Positions 6,341-14,680 of a DNA stretch of 64,000 bases are shown in pieces; the stretch's first letter is position 1; every line of letters begins with the position of its first letter. The notes below the pieces were generated by a model, which was given only the letters and a program-made list of their open reading frames with translations, did not search any database and was not told the DNA's origin. The position numbers and the translations under genes were made by a program. The stretch comes from Lutispora sp003527145 (lineage in GTDB: Bacteria; Bacillota; Clostridia; Lutisporales; Lutisporaceae), in the NCBI GenBank assembly GCA_029983695.1, contig JASBZB010000003.1, positions 1 through 64,000 on the forward strand, in the 5' to 3' direction.

Positions 6341-9049
6341 ATGAGCAAGATTGACGATATCTACAGGTCTGTCATGAAATTGCAGGAAGAAAAGCCTTCG
6401 GGAGTATCAGCCAAGGAGGTTGCCGAGCTTATTGGCTTGGATAGGTCAAATGTAAGCAGGTATCTGAATATCATGCACAAGGAAAGAAAGCTGATAAAGG
6501 CAGAAGGAAGGCCGGTCCTGTATAAAGCCATGACATCTGCTCCTTCTAGTGCTTCCGAAAGAAAGGGTAAGGAAGCCTATTTCAACAGTCTGGATAAGCT
6601 GGCAGGATCGAAGCAGAGCTTGGGCCTTCCCATTGAAAAGGCCAAGGCTGCCATAATATACCCTCCCAAAGGGCTTCATACATTGCTTTTAGGAGAAACA
6701 GGAGTAGGCAAATCCTTGTTTGCTGAGCAAATGTATGAATACGCCAAGGAGACCGGGGTGCTGGGTTCCGATGCGCCTTTTATAAGGTTCAATTGCGCTG
6801 ATTATGCGGATAATCCGAGTTTGCTGACGGCTCATATATTCGGAGTCAAAAAAGGCACGTACACAGGTGCGGATAAGGATAAAGACGGCTTATTGAAACA
6901 AGCCGATAAAGGAATATTATTTTTAGACGAGGTCCATAGATTGCCCCCTCAAGGCCAGGAAATGCTTTTCACCTATATTGACAAGGGCTGTTACAGTCCT
7001 TTGGGCGAGACGGATAAGCTTCACTATGCAGAGGTGCGGATAATAGCTGCAACTACAGAAAATCCGTCATCCTATTTGCTCCAGACCTTTTCCAGAAGGA
7101 TACCCATGGTAATATTGCTGCCAAATCTGTCCGAAAGGTCCCTATCTGAAAGATATTCGCTCATAGATGCATTCATAAAAGAGGAATCCCGCAGAGTGGG
7201 AAAGAGCATATACATAAATAAAAACGTCATAATATCCTTGCTTCTATATGATTGTCCCAATAATATAGGTCAGCTTAAAAGCGATATACAGCTGTCCTGC
7301 GCCAAGGCATTTTTGAATTACAAGGCTGCCGGGAGCAGCTATCTGATAATCAATCAATGCGATCTGCCCAATCATGTGAGAATGGGAATGATGAACATCA
7401 AGGAGCATAGAAAAGAAATCGACGAGCTGCTGAGCTCAGCCCAGGATGTTCTGAAATTCAGCGAGGAGGATGAGCCGCCTTTGCAATTGACACATGAAAA
7501 TGAAGGCATTGGAGAGGATTTCTACAGCATTATAGAGCAAAAGATCGATTCTCTCAAAACAATAGGAATGGAAGACACGGATATAAATGAAATATTAAAT
7601 CTGGATATCAAATCTCATTTTCAAAAATACATAGGGGAGATCAGCCAAAGGTTCATAAAGGACGAGATAACAAATGTCGTAGACGGAAATGTTTTAAAGG
7701 CCGTTGAGGAAATACTGGCCCTTGCAAAAGCAAACTTAGACAGGGAGTATGATGAAAAGATATATTTTGGGCTGTCGTTTCATCTGGAAAGAAGCATTGA
7801 AAGGATCAGAAGAGGGGAGAAGATATACAATCCCAAATTGAACTTTATCAGGATCAACTACGAGGAAGAGTTCCTCTTTGCCATGAAAATGGCAAAATTG
7901 ATAGACCGCAGATTTAATATAGAGATTCCGGTTGATGAAATAGGTTATATCACCATGTTTTTTACCGCAGATCCGCTAAAGATTGCCAAGGAAGAGATGC
8001 CCAAGGTAAAGGTTGTTGTGGCCATGCATGGGAGAAGTACGGCAAGCTCAATGGCAGAAGTAGTAAATAATTTAATAGGTGCGGAATATGTAGTGTCTAT
8101 AGACTCGCCGTTGACCATGAAGCCGGAGAGCATATATAAAATTGCCAGGGACAAGATATTGGAGCTCGACCAAGGTGAGGGGGTCATTCTCATGGTAGAC
8201 ATGGGTTCCCTCACAAATTTCGGATTTATGATCGCGGAGGAGACCGGAATCAATGTCCAGACAGTGGATATGGTGAGCACTCTTATGGTTCTGGATGTGG
8301 CCAGAAAGGCGATGATGGGATATGCAATAGACGAGATAATGGATTCATTGTCCGGCAGGAGCTGCGCTATCAGCACTAAAGAAGAAAGGCCGGATAAGAA
8401 GAATATCATCCTTGCCGTCTGCTTTACGGGAGATGGGTCCGCTAAAAGGATATCGGGCATGATCAATAAAAAGATTGGAAATAGGAATGTAAAAGCAGTG
8501 CCGGTAAGCATAATAGATAAAAAATCTCTCCGGGAACGGGTCGCAGAAATGGAGAAAGGCCATAATATCTGGGCCATAGTGGGCACCGTAGAAATAAAAA
8601 TGCGGGGAATACCCTTTATATCAGCCGTAGATATATTAACACCCGAAGGTGATAAGAGGCTAAGGGATATAATCGATGAAGGAGAGCTGTATTATAAGAT
8701 GGGAGATTCGCTGGACGAACATCTGATACATATCAGCGGCGAGAAGATAATAAAGGATGCTAAAAATTTCATCATGGAAGCGGAAGAGAGATTGGAAACA
8801 AAGCTTTCCAAAGATGTAAAGGTAGGGATGACCATGCATATATGCTTTCTTTTGGACAATATGCTGTCAGGTGCGGTTACTAAGCCTTTTGACGGATTAT
8901 CCCATTTTAAAGACAGGCATTCCTCAGATATGGATATAATAAAGCGATCACTAAAAGATATTGAGAGGGATTATAGGGTAAGCATAGGTGACGATGAAAT
9001 TGCTTATATAGTGAAACTATTTAAAGAAAACGGAAATACAGTGCAATAG
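6341..9049 (+). CDS. LevR-type sigma-54 activator with PTS regulatory domains
   Basis: This 902-residue cytoplasmic activator couples PTS phosphorylation to sigma-54 transcription. Domains in order: N-terminal HTH (residues about 15-60, 'AKEVAELIGLDRSNVSRYL'); AAA+ ATPase with Walker A GETGVGKS (118-125), a sigma-54-contact loop GTYTGA (172-177) instead of GAFTGA, and Walker B FLDEV around D196; PRD1 with H481; EIIA-Man-like domain with phospho-acceptor H563 in AMHG; EIIB-like domain with C694 in VCFTGDG; PRD2 with H833. All phosphorylatable residues are present, so both HPr-type and EIIB-type control are plausible. ATG 6341 follows GGGGAG. A -24/-12 promoter for the next operon starts 120 bases after its stop, making that operon the likely target. 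Confidence 0.92.
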   Translation: MSKIDDIYRSVMKLQEEKPSGVSAKEVAELIGLDRSNVSRYLNIMHKERKLIKAEGRPVLYKAMTSAPSSASERKGKEAYFNSLDKLAGSKQSLGLPIEKAKAAIIYPPKGLHTLLLGETGVGKSLFAEQMYEYAKETGVLGSDAPFIRFNCADYADNPSLLTAHIFGVKKGTYTGADKDKDGLLKQADKGILFLDEVHRLPPQGQEMLFTYIDKGCYSPLGETDKLHYAEVRIIAATTENPSSYLLQTFSRRIPMVILLPNLSERSLSERYSLIDAFIKEESRRVGKSIYINKNVIISLLLYDCPNNIGQLKSDIQLSCAKAFLNYKAAGSSYLIINQCDLPNHVRMGMMNIKEHRKEIDELLSSAQDVLKFSEEDEPPLQLTHENEGIGEDFYSIIEQKIDSLKTIGMEDTDINEILNLDIKSHFQKYIGEISQRFIKDEITNVVDGNVLKAVEEILALAKANLDREYDEKIYFGLSFHLERSIERIRRGEKIYNPKLNFIRINYEEEFLFAMKMAKLIDRRFNIEIPVDEIGYITMFFTADPLKIAKEEMPKVKVVVAMHGRSTASSMAEVVNNLIGAEYVVSIDSPLTMKPESIYKIARDKILELDQGEGVILMVDMGSLTNFGFMIAEETGINVQTVDMVSTLMVLDVARKAMMGYAIDEIMDSLSGRSCAISTKEERPDKKNIILAVCFTGDGSAKRISGMINKKIGNRNVKAVPVSIIDKKSLRERVAEMEKGHNIWAIVGTVEIKMRGIPFISAVDILTPEGDKRLRDIIDEGELYYKMGDSLDEHLIHISGEKIIKDAKNFIMEAEERLETKLSKDVKVGMTMHICFLLDNMLSGAVTKPFDGLSHFKDRHSSDMDIIKRSLKDIERDYRVSIGDDEIAYIVKLFKENGNTVQ

Positions 9050-9078
9050 TGTGCGAAAGAACGCACACTATTTTGTTT
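9045..9078 (+). terminator. Rho-independent terminator after the sigma-54 activator gene
   Basis: AATAGTGTGCG (9045-9055) pairs perfectly with CGCACACTATT (9062-9072) and runs into TTTTGTTTT. The stem overlaps the stop codon. It separates the regulator from the sigma-54-driven PTS operon. Confidence 0.9.
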
Positions 9079-9116
9079 TAATGCACAGATAGACAGCACA
9101 GATACCTGCTTGAAAT

Positions 9117-9141
9117 ATAGCAGAATCGGCTTAGTTGCTAT
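9117..9141 (+). promoter_or_regulatory. Candidate activator-binding inverted repeat
   Basis: ATAGCA (9117-9122) and TGCTAT (9136-9141) form an inverted pair spaced by 13 bases, about 30 bases upstream of the -24 element. It is a candidate enhancer site for the LevR-like protein. It is closer to the promoter than most enhancers, so this is tentative. Confidence 0.3.
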
Positions 9142-9170
9142 GCTTAGATGCATAAGGGAAAAATATATGA

Positions 9171-9188
9171 TTGGCATGATAGTTGCTT
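9171..9188 (+). promoter_or_regulatory. Sigma-54 (-24/-12) promoter of the PTS operon
   Basis: TTGGCATGATAGTTGCTT carries the invariant GG (9173-9174) and GC (9185-9186) at the required 10-base separation. It matches the consensus TGGCAC-N5-TTGC closely. It lies directly downstream of a LevR-type activator gene and upstream of the PTS genes. Confidence 0.88.
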
Positions 9189-9235
9189 TTATTATAAACA
9201 AAGGTTCTTACTATATAAGTGGGGGAGGGATTGTT

Positions 9236-9547
9236 ATATACAATATTTTGCTGGTATGCTCAGCGGGCATGTCTACCAGCCTGCTGGTGACAAAAATGAA
9301 AAGAGCGGCTGAGGAGCAGGGGATAGAAGCTGAGATAAAGGCTATTGCAGAAGCAGACCTGAAGAACAATTCAGAGGGCATTGACGTACTTTTGCTGGGA
9401 CCTCAGGTAAGATATATGCTTCCGAAGATGAGAGCTATGATGGGGCCTATGGGAATACCCGTAGATGTGATCCCGAGTTCGGATTATGGGCTGATGAATG
9501 GAGAGAAGGTTCTCATGCAAGCAGTATCTGTCATCAAAGGCAAGTAA
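9236..9547 (+). CDS. PTS lactose/cellobiose-family EIIB component
   Basis: This roughly 104-residue cytoplasmic EIIB passes phosphate from EIIA to the incoming sugar. The active-site loop is intact: 'NILLVCSAGMSTSLLVTKM', with the phospho-cysteine at residue 8; 'LLLGPQVRYML' and 'PVDVIPSSDYGLMNGEKVL' are also family-typical. The start is unusual. After the sigma-54 promoter there is no in-frame ATG, GTG or TTG before the conserved core. GGGAGGG (9223-9229) places an ATA at 9236 at the right distance and gives the family-standard N-terminus M-Y-N-I-L-L-V; an ATT at 9230 is the alternative. An in-frame ATG at 9176 is inside the promoter. EIIC follows after 32 bases. Confidence 0.88.
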   Translation: MYNILLVCSAGMSTSLLVTKMKRAAEEQGIEAEIKAIAEADLKNNSEGIDVLLLGPQVRYMLPKMRAMMGPMGIPVDVIPSSDYGLMNGEKVLMQAVSVIKGK

Positions 9548-9579
9548 TATCCATTGTTTATTTTGAAGGGGGTATAAAA

Positions 9580-10893
9580 ATGAGCTTCAATAGTTGGATG
9601 GAGAAAAAGTTCGTGCCGGTAGCGGGAAAGATCGGCTCTCAAAGGCATTTAGCAGCTATAAGGGATGGTTTTATCGGTATCATGCCTATTGTTTTAGCAG
9701 GATCCTTTGCAGTTTTGCTGAACAACACCTTAGGCGCCTGGATCAAACCTCTTGGCAGCATTTTGGGACCCATAAACGGAAATGTATGGTGGGGAACCTT
9801 TGCGATGATAGCCTTGCTCGCGACTTTTTCCATCGGCTACAATTTAGCTAAAGGCTATGGCGAAGACGGTTTGGCAGCAGGGGTTATTTCCATAGCATCC
9901 TTCATAGTTACTCTTCCTCAGGCTCACGGAGAGGCCGGATGGGGTTATCTGTTCTGGGGGTACCTGGATGCCAGAGGATTGTTTACCGGTATCATAGTAG
10001 CATTGATTGCTACGGAGATTTTCGTAAAGCTTACGAAGAAAGGCTTGGTAATAAAAATGCCGGACAATGTGCCGCCTGCCGTAGGCAAAGCATTTGCTTC
10101 GGTAATTCCCGGATTTGTCGCCATCTTCATCTTTGGTGCCTTGACCTATATAATCAGTGCATTAGGTCTGGGAAGCTTATACGACATCATACTAAATGTT
10201 ATTCAAAAGCCTCTCATGGGGCTTGGTCAAGGTATGACATCGGTAATTTTGATCCCGATACTGATAAATCTCCTTTGGTTCTTTGGGTTACATGGAGCCA
10301 ATATTTTTGAGCCCATCATGCAGAGCATTTATTTGCCTGCTCTGACTGAGAATTATGAGGCGGTGATGAATGGATTGCCGGCTCCGCATCTTATCACAAA
10401 AGCTTTTTATGACTCATATATACATCTGGGCGGATCAGGTGCGACTTTAGCACTTTTGCTGGCCATATTTATTGTAGCTAAGAAGAAGCAAGACTATAAA
10501 GCGGTTGCAAAGCTATCCTTGGCACCGGGAATATTCCAGATAAATGAATCTGTCATGTATGGCCTTCCTATAGTGTTGAATCCTGTGCTTTTTATCCCAT
10601 TCCTGATAGTTCCGGGCGTGCTTTCATTTATTGCCTACCTGGCTACGGCATTGGGGATTGTTCCTCCCACTTATGTAGCGGCACCATGGATTTCTCCCGT
10701 GGGCATAGGAGCATTCTTGGCAACAGGAGCTAAGGGAATAGGCAGCGTAATGGCGGCGCTGTTAGCATTGGTCAACTTTGCAGTGGCCACTTTGATATAC
10801 CTGCCCTTTGTAAGGATAGCAGAGAAGCAGGCATCAGCAGGGGAGAAAGACAAAATAGTGACGGCTGCAAAGGGTGAAAAATTTAATGCCTGA
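9580..10893 (+). CDS. PTS lactose/cellobiose-family EIIC permease
   Basis: This 437-residue integral membrane protein is the sugar-translocating unit. It starts with the family-typical 'MSFNSWMEKKFVPVAGKIGSQRHLAAIRDGFIGIMPIVLAGSF', has about ten hydrophobic segments, and carries the conserved 'FFGLHGANIF' and 'LAPGIFQINESVMYGLPIVLNP' regions that line the substrate site. The closest type is the cellobiose/diacetylchitobiose CelB/LicC group, but the sugar cannot be read from sequence. GGGGG at 9567-9571 precedes the ATG. The neighbouring MupG-like gene suggests a MurNAc- or GlcNAc-containing disaccharide. Confidence 0.93.
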   Translation: MSFNSWMEKKFVPVAGKIGSQRHLAAIRDGFIGIMPIVLAGSFAVLLNNTLGAWIKPLGSILGPINGNVWWGTFAMIALLATFSIGYNLAKGYGEDGLAAGVISIASFIVTLPQAHGEAGWGYLFWGYLDARGLFTGIIVALIATEIFVKLTKKGLVIKMPDNVPPAVGKAFASVIPGFVAIFIFGALTYIISALGLGSLYDIILNVIQKPLMGLGQGMTSVILIPILINLLWFFGLHGANIFEPIMQSIYLPALTENYEAVMNGLPAPHLITKAFYDSYIHLGGSGATLALLLAIFIVAKKKQDYKAVAKLSLAPGIFQINESVMYGLPIVLNPVLFIPFLIVPGVLSFIAYLATALGIVPPTYVAAPWISPVGIGAFLATGAKGIGSVMAALLALVNFAVATLIYLPFVRIAEKQASAGEKDKIVTAAKGEKFNA

Positions 10894-10912
10894 TATATAG
10901 AAGGCCTTTGGT

Positions 10913-10984
10913 TGTCATCCTGAAGGCTTTGCCTGAAGGATCTTGTTCAAGATTCTTCAGGCGCTTTGCTCCTTGAGAATGACA
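10913..10984. repeat. 72-bp TGTCAT-ended interspersed repeat
   Basis: The element starts TGTCATCCTGAAGG and ends CCTTGAGAATGACA, so the ends are inverted repeats; inner parts GAAGGATCTTG and AAGATTCTTCAGGCG also pair. A second copy of the same length is at 23526-23597 and a half-copy starts at 48830. It is non-coding and stem-loop forming, placed between EIIC and EIIA. Confidence 0.75.
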
Positions 10985-11032
10985 GAAAATGCTTTAATTT
11001 ATCACTGAACTAACCCGCTCTAATTCCAGTAT

Positions 11033-11082
11033 AGACTCGACTAATATTCAGCGGGGGTTGAATCCCTCACTGAATGAAGTCT
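11033..11082. repeat. Stem-loop in the EIIC-EIIA spacer
   Basis: Nested inverted repeats AGACT/AGTCT and ATTCAG/CTGAAT surround a GGGGG...CCCTC core. There is no T-run directly after, so it is not a standard terminator. With the 72-bp element it fills the 250-base gap and could modulate mRNA stability or relative subunit expression. Confidence 0.45.
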
Positions 11083-11143
11083 CGTTCAAGAATAAACTAT
11101 GCCCTTACCACTAAAGTATAAATCAATACAAGGAGAGATAGAT

Positions 11144-11476
11144 ATGGAGCTGGAATTAATAATAATGAACATAATCAACTTCAGCGGCGAATCAAGAAGC
11201 CTTTGCATGGAAGCTATCGGTTATGCCAAGAATGGGTATTTTGAAAAGGCCGGAAAAGCTCTCGAAGAGGCAGGTGATAAGCTATCTGAGGCTCATCAAA
11301 GCCAAACCCGGCTGATACAGGAAGAGGCAAGAGGAAAAGGAGAACCCATATCCCTCCTGTTGGCTCACGCTCAGGATCATCTGATGAACGCCATCACCAT
11401 GCGCGATATGGCAAATGAATTTATAGAATTATATCGGGCAGTAAGAGAAATAAAAGGAGCAGAAAGCCATGAATAA
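11144..11476 (+). CDS. PTS lactose/cellobiose-family EIIA component
   Basis: This 110-residue helical protein accepts phosphate from HPr~P and gives it to EIIB. The family signature 'AHAQDHLMNAITM' is intact, with the phospho-acceptor histidine at position 75 and the trimer-core Asp at 78. AGGAGAG lies 7-8 bases before the ATG at 11144. It overlaps the following MupG-like gene by eight bases, so the two are translationally coupled. Together with EIIB and EIIC it completes a three-protein permease. Confidence 0.93.
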   Translation: MELELIIMNIINFSGESRSLCMEAIGYAKNGYFEKAGKALEEAGDKLSEAHQSQTRLIQEEARGKGEPISLLLAHAQDHLMNAITMRDMANEFIELYRAVREIKGAESHE

Positions 11477-12572
11477 GCTTGGAGTCTCTATTTACCCGGA
11501 TAAATCTTCCCCGGAGGCAAATAAAAGTTATTTAAGCCTGGCTTCAAAATATGGCTTCAGGAGAGTGTTTATAAATTTCCTGACTGTGGAAGGCAAAGAT
11601 TCGCTGGGGAGATTCAAGGATATAGTCCGATATGCGGGAGCATTGGGCATGGAGGTTATAGCGGATGTATCGCCTTCGGTTTTCAGAGATTTAAAAGCAG
11701 ATTACAGGGATCTTACTATATTTCATGAAATAGGCCTGGCGGGAATAAGGCTTGACATTGGATTCAGCGGCATTGAGGAGAGCATCATGTCTTTTAATAC
11801 TTATGGAATAAAAGTAGAACTGAACATCAGCAGCGGCACCAGGTATTTAGACAATGTGATGAGCTTTTTGCCAAATAAGGATAATATCATAGCATGCCAT
11901 AACTTTTATCCTCATAGATATACCGGCATATCCCGGGAGCATTTCGTGAAGACTACGGAAGGCTTCAAAAAATACGGGATCAGGACTGCAGCCTTTGTAT
12001 CCTCTGATCATGCAAGCTTCGGGCCATGGGACGTCAATGAAGGGCTTCCTACCTTAGAAGAGCATAGGGGACTGCCCATAGAGGTGCAAGCCAAGGATTT
12101 GCTGAATACGGGATTGATAGATGACATAATAATATCCAACTGCTACGCATCGGAAGATGAGCTAAGTGCATTGGGAGAAATAAATAAGGATGTCCTGGAG
12201 CTTGATGTTGAAACATATGTGGATCTTCCTAAGGTTGAGAGATATATTTTGTTTGAGGAGCTTCATATCAACAGGGGCGATGTTTCCGAATACATGATAA
12301 GATCAACTCAAACCAGAGTGAAATACAAGAACTATGAATTCAAGCTGATGAATCCCATAGATATGGGAAAAGGCCATATTGTTATAGAATCCAGTCTATA
12401 TGCCCATTACGCCGGGGAATTGCATCTGGTACTGAAGCCCATGAAGAACAGCGGCAGATCGTCGGTGGTAGGAAAGATCGTTGATGAGGAAATATTCTTG
12501 CTGGAGCACATCAAGCCTTGGCAGAAGTTTAGGTTAAATATATCGCCATGCAGGAGAGGATGTCATGTTTAG
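11469..12572 (+). CDS. MupG/DUF871 family TIM-barrel 6-phospho-glycosidase-like protein
   Basis: This 367-residue protein matches the DUF871/MupG family. The founding Staphylococcus aureus MupG hydrolyses MurNAc-6-phosphate-GlcNAc taken up by a PTS. Visible family segments are 'MNKLGVSIYPDKSSPEANKSYL' at the start, 'VIADVSPSVFRDL', 'GLAGIRLDIGFSG', 'ACHNFYPHRYTGIS' and 'HRGLPIEVQAKDLL'; the C-terminal 110 residues form the small beta domain. Overlaps on both sides (EIIA upstream, HPr downstream) place it in the PTS operon as the probable hydrolase of the imported phosphodisaccharide. Cell-wall sugar recycling is the favoured substrate class, but other 6-phospho-glycosides are possible. Confidence 0.85.
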   Translation: MNKLGVSIYPDKSSPEANKSYLSLASKYGFRRVFINFLTVEGKDSLGRFKDIVRYAGALGMEVIADVSPSVFRDLKADYRDLTIFHEIGLAGIRLDIGFSGIEESIMSFNTYGIKVELNISSGTRYLDNVMSFLPNKDNIIACHNFYPHRYTGISREHFVKTTEGFKKYGIRTAAFVSSDHASFGPWDVNEGLPTLEEHRGLPIEVQAKDLLNTGLIDDIIISNCYASEDELSALGEINKDVLELDVETYVDLPKVERYILFEELHINRGDVSEYMIRSTQTRVKYKNYEFKLMNPIDMGKGHIVIESSLYAHYAGELHLVLKPMKNSGRSSVVGKIVDEEIFLLEHIKPWQKFRLNISPCRRGCHV

Positions 12573-12828
12573 AAAAGAAGCAACATTATCAAATGAAACA
12601 GGCTTACACGCCCGCCCAGCATCCATGCTTGTAAGGGAAGCCGCCAAATATGGCTGTGATATAAAGATAATTAAGGGTGAAAAACAATATAATGCAAAGA
12701 GCATAATGAGCATAATGAGCATGGGTGCTATAAAAGGAGATGCCCTCATAATTCAAACAGAAGGCCCGGATGCTGAAAGGGCTGCCCTGGAGCTGGCAGA
12801 TTTTATTGAAAACAAGATAAGGGATTAG
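12565..12828 (+). CDS. HPr phosphocarrier protein
   Basis: This 87-residue protein has the phospho-histidine H15 in 'TGLHARPAS' and the regulatory serine S46 in 'NAKSIMSIM', the site of HPr kinase in Gram-positive bacteria. Both PTS transfer and catabolite control are therefore possible. The start overlaps the MupG-like gene by eight bases, with AGGAGAGG upstream. The repeated SIM-SIM-SM stretch is encoded by tandem 10-base repeats (GCATAATGAG) near 12702-12722. The gene being inside a sigma-54 sugar operon suggests a dedicated phosphocarrier rather than the only housekeeping HPr, unless no other copy exists. Confidence 0.95.
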   Translation: MFRKEATLSNETGLHARPASMLVREAAKYGCDIKIIKGEKQYNAKSIMSIMSMGAIKGDALIIQTEGPDAERAALELADFIENKIRD

Positions 12829-12839
12829 GAGGTGACCTT

Positions 12840-14543
12840 GTGAGGGGCTTGGGGATTTCAGCCGGCATTGGAATCGGCAAGGCATTTGTTTATAAAGAGC
12901 CTGAATTAAATATATCAAAGGAGCATATATCAGACCCTGAGGCGGAGCTTCAAAGGCTTCAAGAAGCTATCAGCAAGGCTGCGGGGCAGATCGATGACCT
13001 CTATGAGATGACCTTAAAAAAGACAGGGAAAAAGGAAGCGGATGTATTTGCCGCTCACAGAATGTTTCTGGAGGATCCGGAATACTTATCGTATATTAAA
13101 GAAAAGATCCTTGGGGATAGGGTAAACAGCGAATGGGCCCTTCGTGAGGCAGCCGATTTTTATACATCTCTGTTTGAGGCGATGGAAGATGAGTATATGA
13201 GAGCCAGGGCCGCCGACATAGAAGATGTCTCAAACAGATTGCTCAGGATTCTATCGAAGGCTGAGCAAAAAGAATTGCTGCTGATAAATGAAAAAGCCGT
13301 CATTGTGGCTGAGGATTTGGCTCCATCTGATACTGCACAGATAAATAAAGATATGGTAGCGGGAATAGTGATAGAAGCAGGAGGCCGAACCTCCCATACG
13401 GCAATAATGGCCAGGACCATGAATATCCCTTTGGTATGCGGATTGAAAAATATTACTGATATTGCGAAGCAAAATGATTTTATTATTATTAACGGCAATA
13501 CAGGTGAAGTCATAATAAATCCTACTAAGGATCAAATCACATTTCATGAAAAGGAAGCGGAGAACATAAAAAGGCTGCAAGAGGAACTAAACAAGATGAA
13601 GGGGCAGGAGAGCATAAGCAAGGACGGATATAAGGTGGAGGTGCTGGGAAATATAGGTACCTGTCAAGACGTGGACATAGTGATGAAAAACGACGGCGAA
13701 GGAGTGGGACTCTACAGGACGGAGTTTCTATATATGCATAATGACAGGCTTCCCACAGAAGAAGAGCAGCTTGCGGCATATAAAATTGCTGCGGAAAAGC
13801 TGGGCAAGAAGCCCCTCATCATAAGGACCCTGGATGTGGGAGGGGATAAGGGTATCCCTTATCTAAGCATCCCCGAGGAGATGAATCCCTTTTTAGGATA
13901 TAGGGCCATAAGATTCTGTCTTGATATGAAGGAAATTTTTGCGGCCCAGCTAAGAGCTATTCTCAGAGCAAGCGCTTATGGAAATGTCAAAATAATGTTC
14001 CCCATGATTTCCGGCATTGAGGAAGTCCGAAGAGCTAAGGCAATGGTAGAGGAAGTCAAAGCCGAGCTAAGGAAAGAAAACCTTGATTTTAATGAGGATA
14101 TTGAAATAGGAATCATGGTGGAGATCCCATCTGTCGCGATACATTCAAGAGCCTTTGCGAAAGAAGTCGATTTTTTCAGCATAGGCACCAATGATTTGAT
14201 CCAATATACTCTGGCGGTAGACAGGGGAAATCAGAAGGTGGGTCATCTGTACAATCAATTTCACCCTGCTGTACTATCCTTGATAAAAATGACCATAGAT
14301 AATGGACATGCAGAAGGCATCAGGGTAGGCATGTGCGGTGAAGCCGCAGGAGATGAGAGGATGATACCGCTGCTTTTAGCCATGGGATTGGATGAATTCA
14401 GCATGAACGCTTCACAGATCCTGAAAGCACGGCATGTGATCAAAAACACCTCAAAAGAAGCTGCAGAAGGCATCCTGAACGCTGTACTGGAACTGCCCAC
14501 AGCCCCGGAAATAGAAAGCTGCATAGATGAAAATATTCCATAG
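12840..14543 (+). CDS. PTS Enzyme I (phosphoenolpyruvate-protein phosphotransferase)
   Basis: Enzyme I takes phosphate from PEP and passes it to HPr. The 567-residue length is standard. The order is the N-terminal HPr-binding and phospho-histidine domain ('GGRTSHTAIMARTMNIPLVCG', H186) and a C-terminal PEP-binding TIM barrel ('GVGLYRTEFLYM', 'RTLDVGGDKGIPYL', 'NPFLGYRAIRFCL', 'FSIGTNDLIQYTLAVDR', 'VGMCGEAAGD', the last with the catalytic cysteine). It starts with GTG at 12840 behind AGGAGGTG, 11 bases after HPr. It is the last gene of the operon and ends in a terminator that overlaps its stop. Confidence 0.96.
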   Translation: MRGLGISAGIGIGKAFVYKEPELNISKEHISDPEAELQRLQEAISKAAGQIDDLYEMTLKKTGKKEADVFAAHRMFLEDPEYLSYIKEKILGDRVNSEWALREAADFYTSLFEAMEDEYMRARAADIEDVSNRLLRILSKAEQKELLLINEKAVIVAEDLAPSDTAQINKDMVAGIVIEAGGRTSHTAIMARTMNIPLVCGLKNITDIAKQNDFIIINGNTGEVIINPTKDQITFHEKEAENIKRLQEELNKMKGQESISKDGYKVEVLGNIGTCQDVDIVMKNDGEGVGLYRTEFLYMHNDRLPTEEEQLAAYKIAAEKLGKKPLIIRTLDVGGDKGIPYLSIPEEMNPFLGYRAIRFCLDMKEIFAAQLRAILRASAYGNVKIMFPMISGIEEVRRAKAMVEEVKAELRKENLDFNEDIEIGIMVEIPSVAIHSRAFAKEVDFFSIGTNDLIQYTLAVDRGNQKVGHLYNQFHPAVLSLIKMTIDNGHAEGIRVGMCGEAAGDERMIPLLLAMGLDEFSMNASQILKARHVIKNTSKEAAEGILNAVLELPTAPEIESCIDENIP

Positions 14544-14566
14544 AGCGCATGACGCTCTATTTTTTA
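14541..14566 (+). terminator. Rho-independent terminator after Enzyme I
   Basis: TAGAGCG/CGCTCTA forms a 7-bp stem (14541-14547 with 14553-14559) and is followed by TTTTTTA. It ends the PTS operon. Confidence 0.85.
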
Positions 14567-14597
14567 TTAAATTGTAAAACTTTATGCAATATCCTTC

Positions 14598-14623
14598 TTG
14601 TATTTACGTCAATATTGTATAAT
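14598..14623 (+). promoter_or_regulatory. Candidate promoter of the vWA/tubulin-like cluster
   Basis: A perfect TATAAT lies at 14618-14623 directly after TTG. The best -35, TTGTAT at 14598-14603, is only 14 bases away, so the -35 is uncertain. It is the only promoter-like site between the PTS terminator and the cluster. Confidence 0.4.
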
Positions 14624-14680
14624 GAATATTAAAGATACAAATTTCGATTGTATATTTTCTCAAGAATAAAGGTGATTCAT

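Noticed and set aside
7945..8586. A 213-codon open frame on the minus strand
   Set aside because: It lies entirely antisense within the LevR-like gene, has no ribosome binding site and encodes Ser/Met/Ile-rich sequence typical of a shadow frame.
9110..9235. Upstream in-frame ATGs as the EIIB start
   Set aside because: They lie within or before the sigma-54 promoter, so they would not be transcribed from it, and the extra residues do not resemble EIIB.
10913..10984. A terminator between EIIC and EIIA
   Set aside because: It is an interspersed repeat with paired ends and no T-run, and EIIA and later genes have no other promoter.
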